From Comamonadaceae bacterium (lineage in GTDB: Bacteria > Pseudomonadota > Gammaproteobacteria > Burkholderiales > Burkholderiaceae): a stretch of DNA of 7,203 bases. The stretch covers positions 1 to 7,203 of the forward strand of contig CANGSD010000056.1 in NCBI GenBank assembly GCA_947455875.1. The letters are read 5' to 3'. The notes beneath the pieces are model-generated. The model was not told the DNA's origin. It was given only the letters and a program-made list of their open reading frames with translations, and ran no database searches. This document shows positions 1 to 6,005 of the stretch, in pieces. Position 1 is the stretch's first letter. Each line of letters starts with the position of its first letter. The translations under genes and the position numbers were made by a program.

Positions 1-186
1 GATTTCTCCGGCAGCGGCACCTACCACTTCGCGGCCAGCGGCAACCGCTATGTGGGTCCGATGCAAGCGTCCAAGTTTCACGGCGTGGGCACCTTCTTCT
101 ATGCCGACGGCGACCGTTATGTGGGCGAGTTCCGCAACGACAAGTTTCACGGGCCCGGCATTCTGTACAAGGCGGACGGTACGGTC
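1..186 (+). repeat. MORN-type protein repeats within the caspase-like gene
   Basis: Two full 23-residue units are visible, at 49-117 (starting YVGPMQ) and 118-186 (starting YVGEFR). Each has the Tyr-x-Gly opening, a central KFHGxG and a later Ala-Asp-Gly. Bases 1-48 encode the end of an earlier unit (GSGTYHF...SGNR) with one extra residue, so the array probably extends beyond the left edge. The two complete copies also share short DNA identity around aagtttcacgg. This is a coding repeat, not a mobile or intergenic one. Confidence 0.8.
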
Positions 187-1167
187 TCCAGCGCCGGGAC
201 CTGGGCGGACAGCAAGCTGGCGCGCGCCGAGGCATTGGACCCTCAGCGCTTTCCCTTCGTGCGCTCGGTGGGCAATGCCGTCGCGGCGGCGCCGGCCGCT
301 GCCCCTGCGGCTGCAGCAGCGCCCCCCTCCACGGCCGCATTGGCCGCCGAGACCGAACGCCTGCGGGCCGAGGCCGAACAGGCCCGCGAGCGTCAGCGCC
401 AGGCCGAGGAAGCTCTGGCCCGGATGCAGCAGCAGGCCCAGACCGCGAGCGCGCGTCCTGCTGCGCCCGTGCGGGCGCTCGACGCCCATGCCCTGGTGAT
501 CGGCAATGCCGCCTACGCGGGCTCATCGCGCCTGACCAATCCCGTGAACGACGCCAAGGCCATGTCCGAGAAGCTGCGCGCCATGGGCTTCAAGGTGACC
601 GAAGTGACCGATGCCAACCGCGCCCGCCTGGTGGCCGCCCTGAGCCAGTTCAATCGCTCGGCGGCCCAAGCCGATCTGAGCCTGCTTTTTTATTCGGGCC
701 ACGGCGTGCAGATCCTGGGCACCAACTACATGCTGCCGGTGGACATCGACCAGTCCGACGTCGCGCAGGCCACCATCCAGGGCGTGTCGCTGAACTCGGT
801 GGTGGAGCAGTTCATGCCCGGTAAGACCAAGCTGGTGTTCCTCGATGCCTGCCGCGACAACCCGCTGGCGCGCACCGACAATCGCAGCGTCTCGCGGGGC
901 TTGGCCCCGATCAATGCGGCCCAGGGCACGCTGATCTCGTATGCCACGAAAGATGGTCAGGTCGCGGCCGATGGTGTCGGTCAGCGCAATTCGCCCTTCA
1001 CCCGCGCCTTGCTCGAGCACCTGAACGACCCCGACGACATCGCGGTGGTCCTGCGCAAGGTGCGCGAGAAGGTGATGGCCGCCACCGGCGGCAAGCAGCA
1101 GCCCTGGGAATACGGCTCGCTCACAGGGGGAGCGCTGGTGCTGTCGGCGGTGCGGCCCGCGCGCTGA
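1..1167 (+). CDS. MORN-repeat / coiled-coil / caspase-like (peptidase C14) protein, 5' truncated
   Basis: The reading frame is open from base 1 to the TGA at 1165-1167 (388 residues visible), and the MORN pattern already runs from the edge, so the true start is upstream; the ATG at 52 is internal. Order in window numbering: MORN-type repeats (about 1-62), an Ala/Pro-rich linker (about 94-113), a charged coiled coil rich in Glu, Arg and Gln (about 115-149), then a caspase-like domain (about 163-385). The domain opens with ALVIGNAAY, carries the likely catalytic His234 in YSGHG and Cys284 in DACRDNP, and has the later SYAT...SPFT segment usual for bacterial C14 proteins. Both dyad residues are present, so an active cysteine peptidase is plausible. 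Substrate and role are unknown; MORN repeats are associated with membrane or protein contacts, so the N-terminal part may position the protease. Whether a signal peptide exists cannot be seen. No partner gene is evident: the next gene is convergent. Confidence 0.88.
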   Translation, partial: DFSGSGTYHFAASGNRYVGPMQASKFHGVGTFFYADGDRYVGEFRNDKFHGPGILYKADGTVSSAGTWADSKLARAEALDPQRFPFVRSVGNAVAAAPAAAPAAAAAPPSTAALAAETERLRAEAEQARERQRQAEEALARMQQQAQTASARPAAPVRALDAHALVIGNAAYAGSSRLTNPVNDAKAMSEKLRAMGFKVTEVTDANRARLVAALSQFNRSAAQADLSLLFYSGHGVQILGTNYMLPVDIDQSDVAQATIQGVSLNSVVEQFMPGKTKLVFLDACRDNPLARTDNRSVSRGLAPINAAQGTLISYATKDGQVAADGVGQRNSPFTRALLEHLNDPDDIAVVLRKVREKVMAATGGKQQPWEYGSLTGGALVLSAVRPAR

Positions 1168-1173
1168 GGCCGC

Positions 1174-1719
1174 TTATTCGATGTCCAGCGTGTGCACCGT
1201 GTACACGCCACGGCGCCGATCGTCGAAATAGCGAAGCAGGGTTTCGCGCACGGTGCGAAAGGCGATCTCGTCCCAGGGAATCTCGTGCTCGCCAAACAGG
1301 CGCGCCTCCTGGGTCTCAGGCCCTGGCTCGAAGCGCTCATGCAGCAGCCGGGCGCGGTAGAACATATGCACCTGGCCCACGCGCGGCACGCTCAGCACCG
1401 AGAACAGACCTTCCATCTCGAAATGCGCGCCGGCCTCTTCGTCGGTCTCGCGCGCGGCGCCCTGTGCGGTGGTCTCGCCCAGTTCCATGAAGCCCGCGGG
1501 CAAGGTCCACTTGCCCAGGCGCGGCTCGATATTGCGCATGCAAAGCAGCACCCGGTCGCCGAAGTAGGGCACGGTGCCCACCACGTTCAGCGGGTTCTCG
1601 TAGTGCACGGTGTCGCAGGCGGTGCAGATCGCCCGCTGGCGCGTGTCGCCGTCGTCGGGCAGGCGATAGCACACCGGGCTGCCGCAGTCACGGCAATGCT
1701 TGATCGGGCTGCGTTGCAT
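1174..1719 (-). CDS. Zinc-ribbon NUDIX hydrolase
   Basis: The 181-residue protein has an N-terminal zinc ribbon (Cys9-x2-Cys12 and Cys32-x2-Cys35) followed by a NUDIX fold. The NUDIX box spans residues 76-98 and fits Gx5Ex7REUxEExGU, with Gly76, Glu82, Arg90, Glu91, Glu94, Glu95 and Gly97 all in place, so a metal-dependent nucleoside-diphosphate-X hydrolase is expected. The ribbon plus box resembles the group often annotated as ADP-ribose or NADH pyrophosphatase-like; the exact substrate cannot be read from the sequence. The ATG at 1719 is the only start that keeps the first Cys pair without entering the upstream gene; no clear Shine-Dalgarno precedes it. It lies 37 bases after the stop of the fumarylpyruvate hydrolase family gene on the same strand, so co-transcription is likely. 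Its stop is 6 bases from that of the convergent caspase-like gene. Confidence 0.9.
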   Translation of the reverse strand: MQRSPIKHCRDCGSPVCYRLPDDGDTRQRAICTACDTVHYENPLNVVGTVPYFGDRVLLCMRNIEPRLGKWTLPAGFMELGETTAQGAARETDEEAGAHFEMEGLFSVLSVPRVGQVHMFYRARLLHERFEPGPETQEARLFGEHEIPWDEIAFRTVRETLLRYFDDRRRGVYTVHTLDIE

Positions 1720-1756
1720 CGTGCGTGGAGATGCCCAGGGAGGGGTCGCCGGGCCT

Positions 1757-2458
1757 TCAGGCCGGGCCCACGTTCACGGTGATCGGCGTGAGCCCGTCGA
1801 CATGGCCGACCATCTGGTCGCCGGTGACCACGGCAGCCACGCCCTCGGGCGTGCCGGTGTAAATCAGGTCGCCTGCTTGCAGGTCCCAGGCGGCCGACAG
1901 GTGCTCAATGGTCTCGGCGATGTTCCAGATCAATTTGGAGACGTCACTGCGTTGGCGGTCCTGGCCATTGACCTGCAGCCACAAGGCCGCCTTCTCAATG
2001 GCGCCGGCGTGCGCCACGGGCGTGATCGGGCCGATCGGGGCCGAGTGGTCGAAGGCTTTGCCGATCTCCCAGGGGCGGCCCTGCTTTTTCATCTCGCCCT
2101 GCAGGTCGCGGCGGGTCATGTCCAGGCCCACGGCGTAACCGAAGATGTGCTCGTGGGCGTCGGCGGCCCGGATGTTGCGCCCGCCGGTGCCAATCGCCAC
2201 CACCAACTCGATCTCGTGGTGCAGGTTGCGGGTCTGGCGTGCGTAGGGGATGGTGCCGGTCTGGCCCGCATCGATCACCACCAGCGCGTCGGCCGGCTTC
2301 ATGAAGAAGAAGGGCGGCTCGCGGCCGGTGAAGCCCATTTCCTTGGCATGCTCGTCGTAGTTGCGACCCACGCAGTAGACGCGGGCGACCGGAAAGCGTT
2401 CGGTACGGCCCACAACGGGGACCGACACCGGGGCAGGCGGGGGAAATACGAAACTCAT
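1757..2458 (-). CDS. nagK: Fumarylacetoacetate hydrolase family protein, probable fumarylpyruvate hydrolase
   Basis: This 233-residue protein belongs to the FAH fold family, whose members cleave C-C bonds in 2,4-diketo acids in the cytoplasm using a divalent metal. VGRNY (30-34), FFFMKPADA (50-58), the metal-ligand run HHEIE with Glu82 and Glu84, GLDMTRRD with Asp113, the segment GRPWEIGKAFD, and the C-terminal IYTGTPEGV are all family signatures. The short single-domain length fits fumarylpyruvate hydrolase (NagK type, gentisate pathway: fumarylpyruvate to fumarate and pyruvate) better than the roughly 420-residue fumarylacetoacetase. The frame stays open far upstream, but the ATG at 2458 is chosen because the protein begins there with MSFVFPPP, a strong AAGGAAGG site sits 5 bases before it, and the upstream part is antisense to the isomerase gene. 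The neighbouring divergent isomerase supplies the preceding pathway step. A related acylpyruvase or oxaloacetate decarboxylase activity cannot be excluded. Confidence 0.88.
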   Translation of the reverse strand: MSFVFPPPAPVSVPVVGRTERFPVARVYCVGRNYDEHAKEMGFTGREPPFFFMKPADALVVIDAGQTGTIPYARQTRNLHHEIELVVAIGTGGRNIRAADAHEHIFGYAVGLDMTRRDLQGEMKKQGRPWEIGKAFDHSAPIGPITPVAHAGAIEKAALWLQVNGQDRQRSDVSKLIWNIAETIEHLSAAWDLQAGDLIYTGTPEGVAAVVTGDQMVGHVDGLTPITVNVGPA

Positions 2459-2463
2459 ATCAA

Positions 2464-2471
2464 CCTTCCTT
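2464..2471 (-). promoter_or_regulatory. Shine-Dalgarno site fixing the start of the FAH family gene
   Basis: Read on the minus strand this is AAGGAAGG, 5 bases before the ATG at 2458 (8 if measured from the AGGA core). It is the best ribosome binding site in the left half of the window. It decides the start of the hydrolase gene against the much longer open frame that continues upstream. Confidence 0.75.
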
Positions 2472-2545
2472 TGTTCTTCTGGCGCGGCGCGAGGGCGGCC
2501 GGTGCATGACTGTACTGGATCGGCCCGCACCCCTGACCGGCGGTT

Positions 2546-2551
2546 TATGCT
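2546..2551 (+). promoter_or_regulatory. Candidate -10 element immediately before the isomerase start
   Basis: TATGCT matches four of six positions of TATAAT and lies so that a start point seven bases downstream would be the A of the ATG at 2558. No Shine-Dalgarno sequence lies before that ATG, which is consistent with a leaderless transcript. No recognisable -35 is seen at 16-18 bases spacing, so the call is weak. Confidence 0.3.
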
Positions 2552-2557
2552 CGCCGC

Positions 2558-3199
2558 ATGAAGCTGTACAACTACTTCCGGTCCTCCGCGTCTTTTCGTG
2601 TGCGCATTGCCCTGGCGCTCAAGGGCCTGCCCTATGAGTACGTGCCTGTGCACCTGGTCAAGGGCGAGCACAAAAAGCCGGATTACCAGGCGGTCGCCCC
2701 GGCCGGCCTGGTGCCGACCCTGGTGCTGGACGACGGCGAGCGTTTGTCGCAGTCCATGGCCATCATCGAGTACCTCGACGAGGTGCATCCGCAGCCGCCG
2801 CTGTTGCCGCCCGATGCCCTCGGGCGCGCGCGGGTGCGCGCATTGGCGCAGTCCATCGCCTGCGAGATTCACCCGATCAACAACCTGCGCGTGCTCAAGT
2901 ACCTGGTGCGTGACCTGAAGGTCGACGAAGAAGCCAAGAACACCTGGTACCGGCACTGGGTGCGCTCGGGCCTGGAGACCTTCGAGCGCGAGCTCGCGCA
3001 GTACCCGGCGGGCCGCTATTGCTACGGCGATACGCCCACGCTGGCCGACTGCATCCTGGTGCCGCAGATCTTCAACGGCCAGCGCTTCAACGTCGACTTC
3101 TCGGGCCTGCCGCGCACCATGGGCGCCTTCGAGGCCTGTATGGCGCTGCCGGCCTTCCAGCAGGCGCAGCCTTCGAGCTGCCCCGACAACGAAGCCTGA
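2558..3199 (+). CDS. maiA: Glutathione-dependent maleylpyruvate/maleylacetoacetate isomerase (zeta-class GST)
   Basis: The 213-residue length is typical of bacterial zeta-class glutathione transferases. The N-terminal thioredoxin-like domain (about 1-80) has the active-site run RSSASFRVRIAL (8-19), the cis-proline in LVPTL (Pro53) and the glutathione-contacting Gln65-Ser66. The helical C-terminal domain has the family hallmark HPINNLRVL and GDTPTLADC. The enzyme performs cis-trans isomerisation of maleylpyruvate (gentisate route, NagL type) or maleylacetoacetate (tyrosine/homogentisate route) using glutathione in the cytoplasm. The classical SSCS motif reads SSAS here, with Ala11 in the Cys place. 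The divergent neighbour is a NagK-like hydrolase, which favours the maleylpyruvate role, but specificity cannot be settled by sequence alone. The ATG at 2558 begins MKLYNYFRS as in the family; no Shine-Dalgarno is visible. The stop is 2 bases before pgeF. Confidence 0.92.
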   Translation: MKLYNYFRSSASFRVRIALALKGLPYEYVPVHLVKGEHKKPDYQAVAPAGLVPTLVLDDGERLSQSMAIIEYLDEVHPQPPLLPPDALGRARVRALAQSIACEIHPINNLRVLKYLVRDLKVDEEAKNTWYRHWVRSGLETFERELAQYPAGRYCYGDTPTLADCILVPQIFNGQRFNVDFSGLPRTMGAFEACMALPAFQQAQPSSCPDNEA

Positions 3200-3201
3200 C
3201 C

Positions 3202-3954
3202 ATGCAGGTGCTGGTGCCGCAGTGGCCGGTGGGTGAGGGCATACGCGCCGTGTGCAGCACGCGCGAGGGCGGCGTCTCGGCGGCGCCCTGGCACAGCCTG
3301 AACCTGGGTGACCATGTCGGCGACGACCCCGCTGCCGTCGCCGCCAACCGCGCGCGCTACGCGCAGCACCTGGGGGTGCGTCCGGTCTTTCTGCGGCAGG
3401 TGCATGGGGTAGACACCCTCGAGCTCGACGCCACCACCCCCGACGGCGTGCAGGCCGATGCCTGTCACACACAGGCCCGCGGTGTGGCCTGCACGATCAT
3501 GGTGGCGGACTGTTTGCCGGTGCTGCTGGCCGATACGCGTGGCGCTCGCGTCGCGGCGGCCCATGCGGGCTGGCGTGGCTTGTTGGGGCAGAGCGGGCAC
3601 GGTGTGCTCGAGTCGGCGATGCAAGCCCTGGATCCGGCCCACACCCAGGCCTGGCTGGGGCCCTGCATCGGCCCCGATGCCTTCGAGGTAGGGGATGAGG
3701 TTCGGGCTGCCTACGCGGCCCACGATGCCGCCTGCGTGGCGTTTTTCAGGCCGGTCGCCTTAGCGGGCAAGTGGCTGGCCGATCTGCCCGGACTGGCACG
3801 TCAGCGCCTGCAGGCCCTGGGCCTGGCGTCGGATCGTATTCATGGCAACGACGGCAGCACCCCCTGGTGCACCGTCACCCAGCCCTCAAGGTTCTTTTCG
3901 CACCGGCGCGACCGTGTCAGCGGCCGCCTCGCGGCCAGCATCTGGCTGCGCTGA
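3202..3954 (+). CDS. pgeF: Peptidoglycan editing factor PgeF (YfiH/LACC1-type, multicopper oxidase-like fold)
   Basis: The 250-residue protein matches the YfiH family, described in Escherichia coli as removing L-Ser wrongly placed at the L-Ala position of muropeptide precursors; relatives were formerly called polyphenol oxidases, and animal homologues act on purine nucleosides. The zinc-site residues are visible: His68 in RQVHGVD, Cys104 in VADCLPVLL and His121 in AAHAGWRGL. Other signatures are STREGGVS near the N terminus, LGPCIGPDAFEVG, and the C-terminal SRFFSHRRDR. The ATG at 3202 is chosen because the protein begins there with the family's short lead-in, and the stop of the isomerase (TGA, 3197-3199) is only 2 bases away, so translational coupling is likely and explains the weak ribosome binding site. 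The frame open upstream to 3019 is antisense-style overlap with the isomerase gene and is not used. The last 69 bases are overlapped by a minus-strand gene. In Cupriavidus-type genomes pgeF also precedes phaC. Confidence 0.93.
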   Translation: MQVLVPQWPVGEGIRAVCSTREGGVSAAPWHSLNLGDHVGDDPAAVAANRARYAQHLGVRPVFLRQVHGVDTLELDATTPDGVQADACHTQARGVACTIMVADCLPVLLADTRGARVAAAHAGWRGLLGQSGHGVLESAMQALDPAHTQAWLGPCIGPDAFEVGDEVRAAYAAHDAACVAFFRPVALAGKWLADLPGLARQRLQALGLASDRIHGNDGSTPWCTVTQPSRFFSHRRDRVSGRLAASIWLR

Positions 3955-4191
3955 GGCGGGCGCACCGGTCGGCCCCTCCTGGGTGGTTTGGGCCGCCAGC
4001 GCGGCTTCCTGGGCCTTCAGAGCCCGCTTGCGCGCGGGCGTACCCAGCACGTACATCACCAGGGCGGTAGGTGCTAATCCGTACAGTAAGAAAGTGATCA
4101 CGGCCCCCAGGATCGAGCCGTTGGTATTGCTCGCCTCCGCGACGGCCATCATGAGCGCGACGTAGAGCCAGCCAATTGCGATGAGGTACAT
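3886..4191 (-). CDS. Small two-helix membrane protein of unknown function
   Basis: The 101-residue protein has two hydrophobic stretches, about residues 2-18 and 27-50, separated by a short polar turn (EASNTNGS). The second ends in GTPARKRALK, whose positive charges would put the 50-residue Ala/Gln/Pro-rich tail in the cytoplasm by the positive-inside rule. I recognise no enzymatic motif. The helix-turn-helix hairpin plus basic edge reads like a real membrane protein rather than a chance frame, and it accounts for the space between pgeF and phaC; I believe similar proteins occur in related Burkholderiales, but that is from memory. It is tail to tail with pgeF and overlaps it by 69 bases (the final 23 codons of pgeF, stop included), and is head to head with phaC across 87 bases. 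No good Shine-Dalgarno precedes the ATG at 4191. A link to polyester metabolism is only suggested by position. Confidence 0.72.
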   Translation of the reverse strand: MYLIAIGWLYVALMMAVAEASNTNGSILGAVITFLLYGLAPTALVMYVLGTPARKRALKAQEAALAAQTTQEGPTGAPASAQPDAGREAAADTVAPVRKEP

Positions 4192-4210
4192 GGAAAGGGT
4201 GCCGTGGAGC

Positions 4211-4239
4211 TTGGACCGCCATAAGGCTAATGGGATACT
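4211..4239 (+). promoter_or_regulatory. Candidate promoter of phaC-phaA
   Basis: TTGGAC (4211-4216) is followed after 17 bases by GATACT (4234-4239), with TGG just before it (4231-4233) giving an extended -10 arrangement. The -35 match is partial (TTG only). A start near 4246 would give a leader of about 33 bases containing the AGGAG of phaC. It lies in the 87-base spacer that also separates phaC from the divergent membrane protein gene. The rest of that spacer shows no hairpin or repeat I can support. Confidence 0.4.
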
Positions 4240-4278
4240 TCATCCTTCGCGGGATTTTCAGGCCAGGAGCCAAGCACC

Positions 4279-5979
4279 ATGGATTCTCAAGCAGATTGGA
4301 CAAAGGCTGCCAGCCAGTTCCAGCAAAACCTCGGAGAGGGCTGGAAAAAGGCGTTGGAATCCTTCCAGGCCATGAGCAGTGGCACACCGGGTGCATCCAC
4401 CTGCCAGTTGCCCGCGATGGGCTTCTCCAGCGACAAACTTCAGTCCTTGCAAGAGGCCTATGTGCGCGAGGCCACGCAGTTGTGGAACCAGGGCCTGAAC
4501 GCCAACCCCGGCGCCACGGATCGTCGCTTCGCCGGCGATGCCTGGTCGCACAACCCCATGTCCGCGTTCTCGGCGTCGGTCTACCTGCTCAATGCGCGCA
4601 CGCTGCTGGGGCTGGTCGAGGCCACCGAGGCCGACGACAAGACCAAGACCCGCCTGCGCTTCGCGGTCGAACAGTGGCTGGCGGCCTCCGCGCCCAGCAA
4701 CTTCCTGGCGCTCAATGCCGAGGCCCAGAAAAAGGCCCTCGACACCCATGGCGAGAGCATTGCGCGCGGCCTGCAAAACATGTGGAAGGACATTCAGCAG
4801 GGCCACCTGTCCATGACCGACGAGAGCATGTTCGAGGTCGGTCGCAATGTCGGCACCAGTGAGGGCGCAGTCGTCTACGAAAACGAGCTGTTCCAACTGA
4901 TCGAATACAAGCCCAGCACGGCCAAGGTCTACGAGCGTCCCTTCCTGATCATTCCGCCTTGCATCAACAAGTTCTACATCCTGGACCTGCAGCCCGAGAA
5001 CTCCTTCGTGCGTCACCTGGTGGCCCAGGGCCATCGCACCTTCCTCGTGAGCTGGCGCAACCCGGATGAATCCATGCGCAACGTCACCTGGGACGACTAC
5101 ATCGGCAGCGGCGCGATCCGCGCCATCGAGACCGTCCAGTCGATCGCCAAGGCCAAGGACATCAACGCCCTGGGCTTTTGCGTGGGCGGCACCATCCTGG
5201 GCACCGCGCTTGGCGTGCTGGCCGCGCGCGGTCAGAAGCCTGTGGCCTCGGTCACCTTGCTCACCACCTTTTTGGACTTCAGCGACACCGGCATTCTCGA
5301 TGTCTTCATCGACGAACACTTCGTCAAGTTCCGCGAGCAGCAGATGGCCCAGGGCGGTCTGCTCAAAGGCCAGGACCTGGCCTCCACCTTCAGCTTCCTG
5401 CGCCCCAATGAACTGGTCTGGAACTACGTGGTGGGCAACTACCTCAAGGGCGAGACCCCACCGCCCTTTGACCTCCTGTACTGGAACAGCGATTCCACCA
5501 ACCTGCCGGGCCCCATGTACGCCTGGTACCTGCGCAACACCTATTTCGAAAACAACCTGGTCAAGCCGGGCAAAGCCACGGTGTGCGGCGAGAAGATCGA
5601 CTTGCGCAAGGTCGACATCCCGGCCTACATCTATGGCTCGCGCGAAGACCATATCGTGCCGATCGGCGGTGCCTATGCCAGCGTGCAGCACCTGCCGGGC
5701 CCCAAGCGTTTCGTCATGGGTGCTTCGGGCCACATCGCCGGTGTGATCAACCCGCCCGCTAAAAACAAGCGCTCGTACTGGACTAACGCCAAGCTGCCCA
5801 AGACCCACGAGGCCTGGCTGGCCGGTGCCAAGGAGCACCCGGGCAGCTGGTGGACCGACTGGTACGCCTGGCTCAAGCCCCTGGCGGGCAAGCAGGTGGC
5901 GGCGCCCAAGGCCTACGGCAGCACGAAGTACAAGGCCATCGAGCCCGCGCCCGGTCGCTACGTCAAGGCCCGGGCCTGA
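4279..5979 (+). CDS. phaC: Class I poly(3-hydroxyalkanoate) synthase PhaC
   Basis: This 566-residue enzyme polymerises (R)-3-hydroxyacyl-CoA, mainly 3-hydroxybutyryl-CoA, into polyester on the surface of cytoplasmic granules, releasing CoA. The lipase-like box is GFCVGG with the nucleophile Cys301; the other triad members are Asp457 in GSREDHIVP and His485 in GASGHIAGVIN. The 28-residue Asp-His spacing equals that of the Cupriavidus necator enzyme (Asp480, His508). The block WNSDSTNLPGPMYAWYLRNT and the PPCINKFYILDLQ segment are further class I hallmarks. The N-terminal region (about 1-90) is variable and begins with an amphipathic DWTKAASQFQQN stretch, as in class I synthases. Length is slightly under the 589 residues of C. 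necator, mostly through a shorter N terminus. The ATG at 4279 is supported by AGGAG at 4265-4269, 9 bases upstream. phaA follows after 26 bases. No separate phaE or phaR subunit gene is next to it, fitting class I. Confidence 0.97.
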   Translation: MDSQADWTKAASQFQQNLGEGWKKALESFQAMSSGTPGASTCQLPAMGFSSDKLQSLQEAYVREATQLWNQGLNANPGATDRRFAGDAWSHNPMSAFSASVYLLNARTLLGLVEATEADDKTKTRLRFAVEQWLAASAPSNFLALNAEAQKKALDTHGESIARGLQNMWKDIQQGHLSMTDESMFEVGRNVGTSEGAVVYENELFQLIEYKPSTAKVYERPFLIIPPCINKFYILDLQPENSFVRHLVAQGHRTFLVSWRNPDESMRNVTWDDYIGSGAIRAIETVQSIAKAKDINALGFCVGGTILGTALGVLAARGQKPVASVTLLTTFLDFSDTGILDVFIDEHFVKFREQQMAQGGLLKGQDLASTFSFLRPNELVWNYVVGNYLKGETPPPFDLLYWNSDSTNLPGPMYAWYLRNTYFENNLVKPGKATVCGEKIDLRKVDIPAYIYGSREDHIVPIGGAYASVQHLPGPKRFVMGASGHIAGVINPPAKNKRSYWTNAKLPKTHEAWLAGAKEHPGSWWTDWYAWLKPLAGKQVAAPKAYGSTKYKAIEPAPGRYVKARA

Positions 5980-6005
5980 AATTCATTCAATAGGAGTAGA
6001 CCCTC

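Larger units (their letters stand above)
2459..2557. promoter_or_regulatory. Divergent intergenic region between hydrolase and isomerase genes
   Basis: This 99-base spacer must carry the promoters of both the leftward hydrolase-NUDIX unit and the rightward isomerase-pgeF unit. On the minus strand a TACAGT hexamer (2511-2516) is a possible -10 element for the hydrolase, but no convincing -35 accompanies it. On the plus strand TATGCT at 2546-2551 is the best -10 candidate. No clear operator palindrome was found, and no regulator gene is in the window. Confidence 0.4.

Noticed and set aside
277..340. GC-rich Ala/Pro-coding tract as a possible unstable DNA repeat
   Set aside because: The codons vary (gcg, gcc, gct, gca), so it is a protein-level linker, not a tandem DNA repeat.
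1749..1768. Imperfect inverted repeat around the stop of the FAH family gene as a terminator
   Set aside because: The arms (gccgggcct and aggccgggc) have a mismatch and almost no loop, and no T-tract follows on either strand. It lies inside a likely operon.
1192..2509. Plus-strand frames at 1192-1782 and 1700-2509
   Set aside because: They are antisense to the NUDIX and FAH family genes, whose motifs are clear. Their products are His/Gly/Ala-rich without any family signature.
3019..3201. Upstream start for pgeF at 3019
   Set aside because: The extra N-terminal part overlaps the conserved C terminus of the isomerase in another frame and looks unlike the PgeF family. The ATG at 3202 gives the normal length.
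2459..3472. Long upstream extension of the FAH family gene that would give a 571-residue protein
   Set aside because: The added part is antisense to the isomerase and pgeF, has Arg/Ala-rich low-complexity composition, and the AAGGAAGG site at 2464-2471 fixes the start at 2458.
4258..5838. A 526-codon open frame on the minus strand opposite phaC
   Set aside because: It is antisense to a certain PHA synthase with all catalytic residues. Its Gly/Val/Leu/Asp/His-rich composition is the usual mirror of GC-rich coding sequence, with no recognisable domain.
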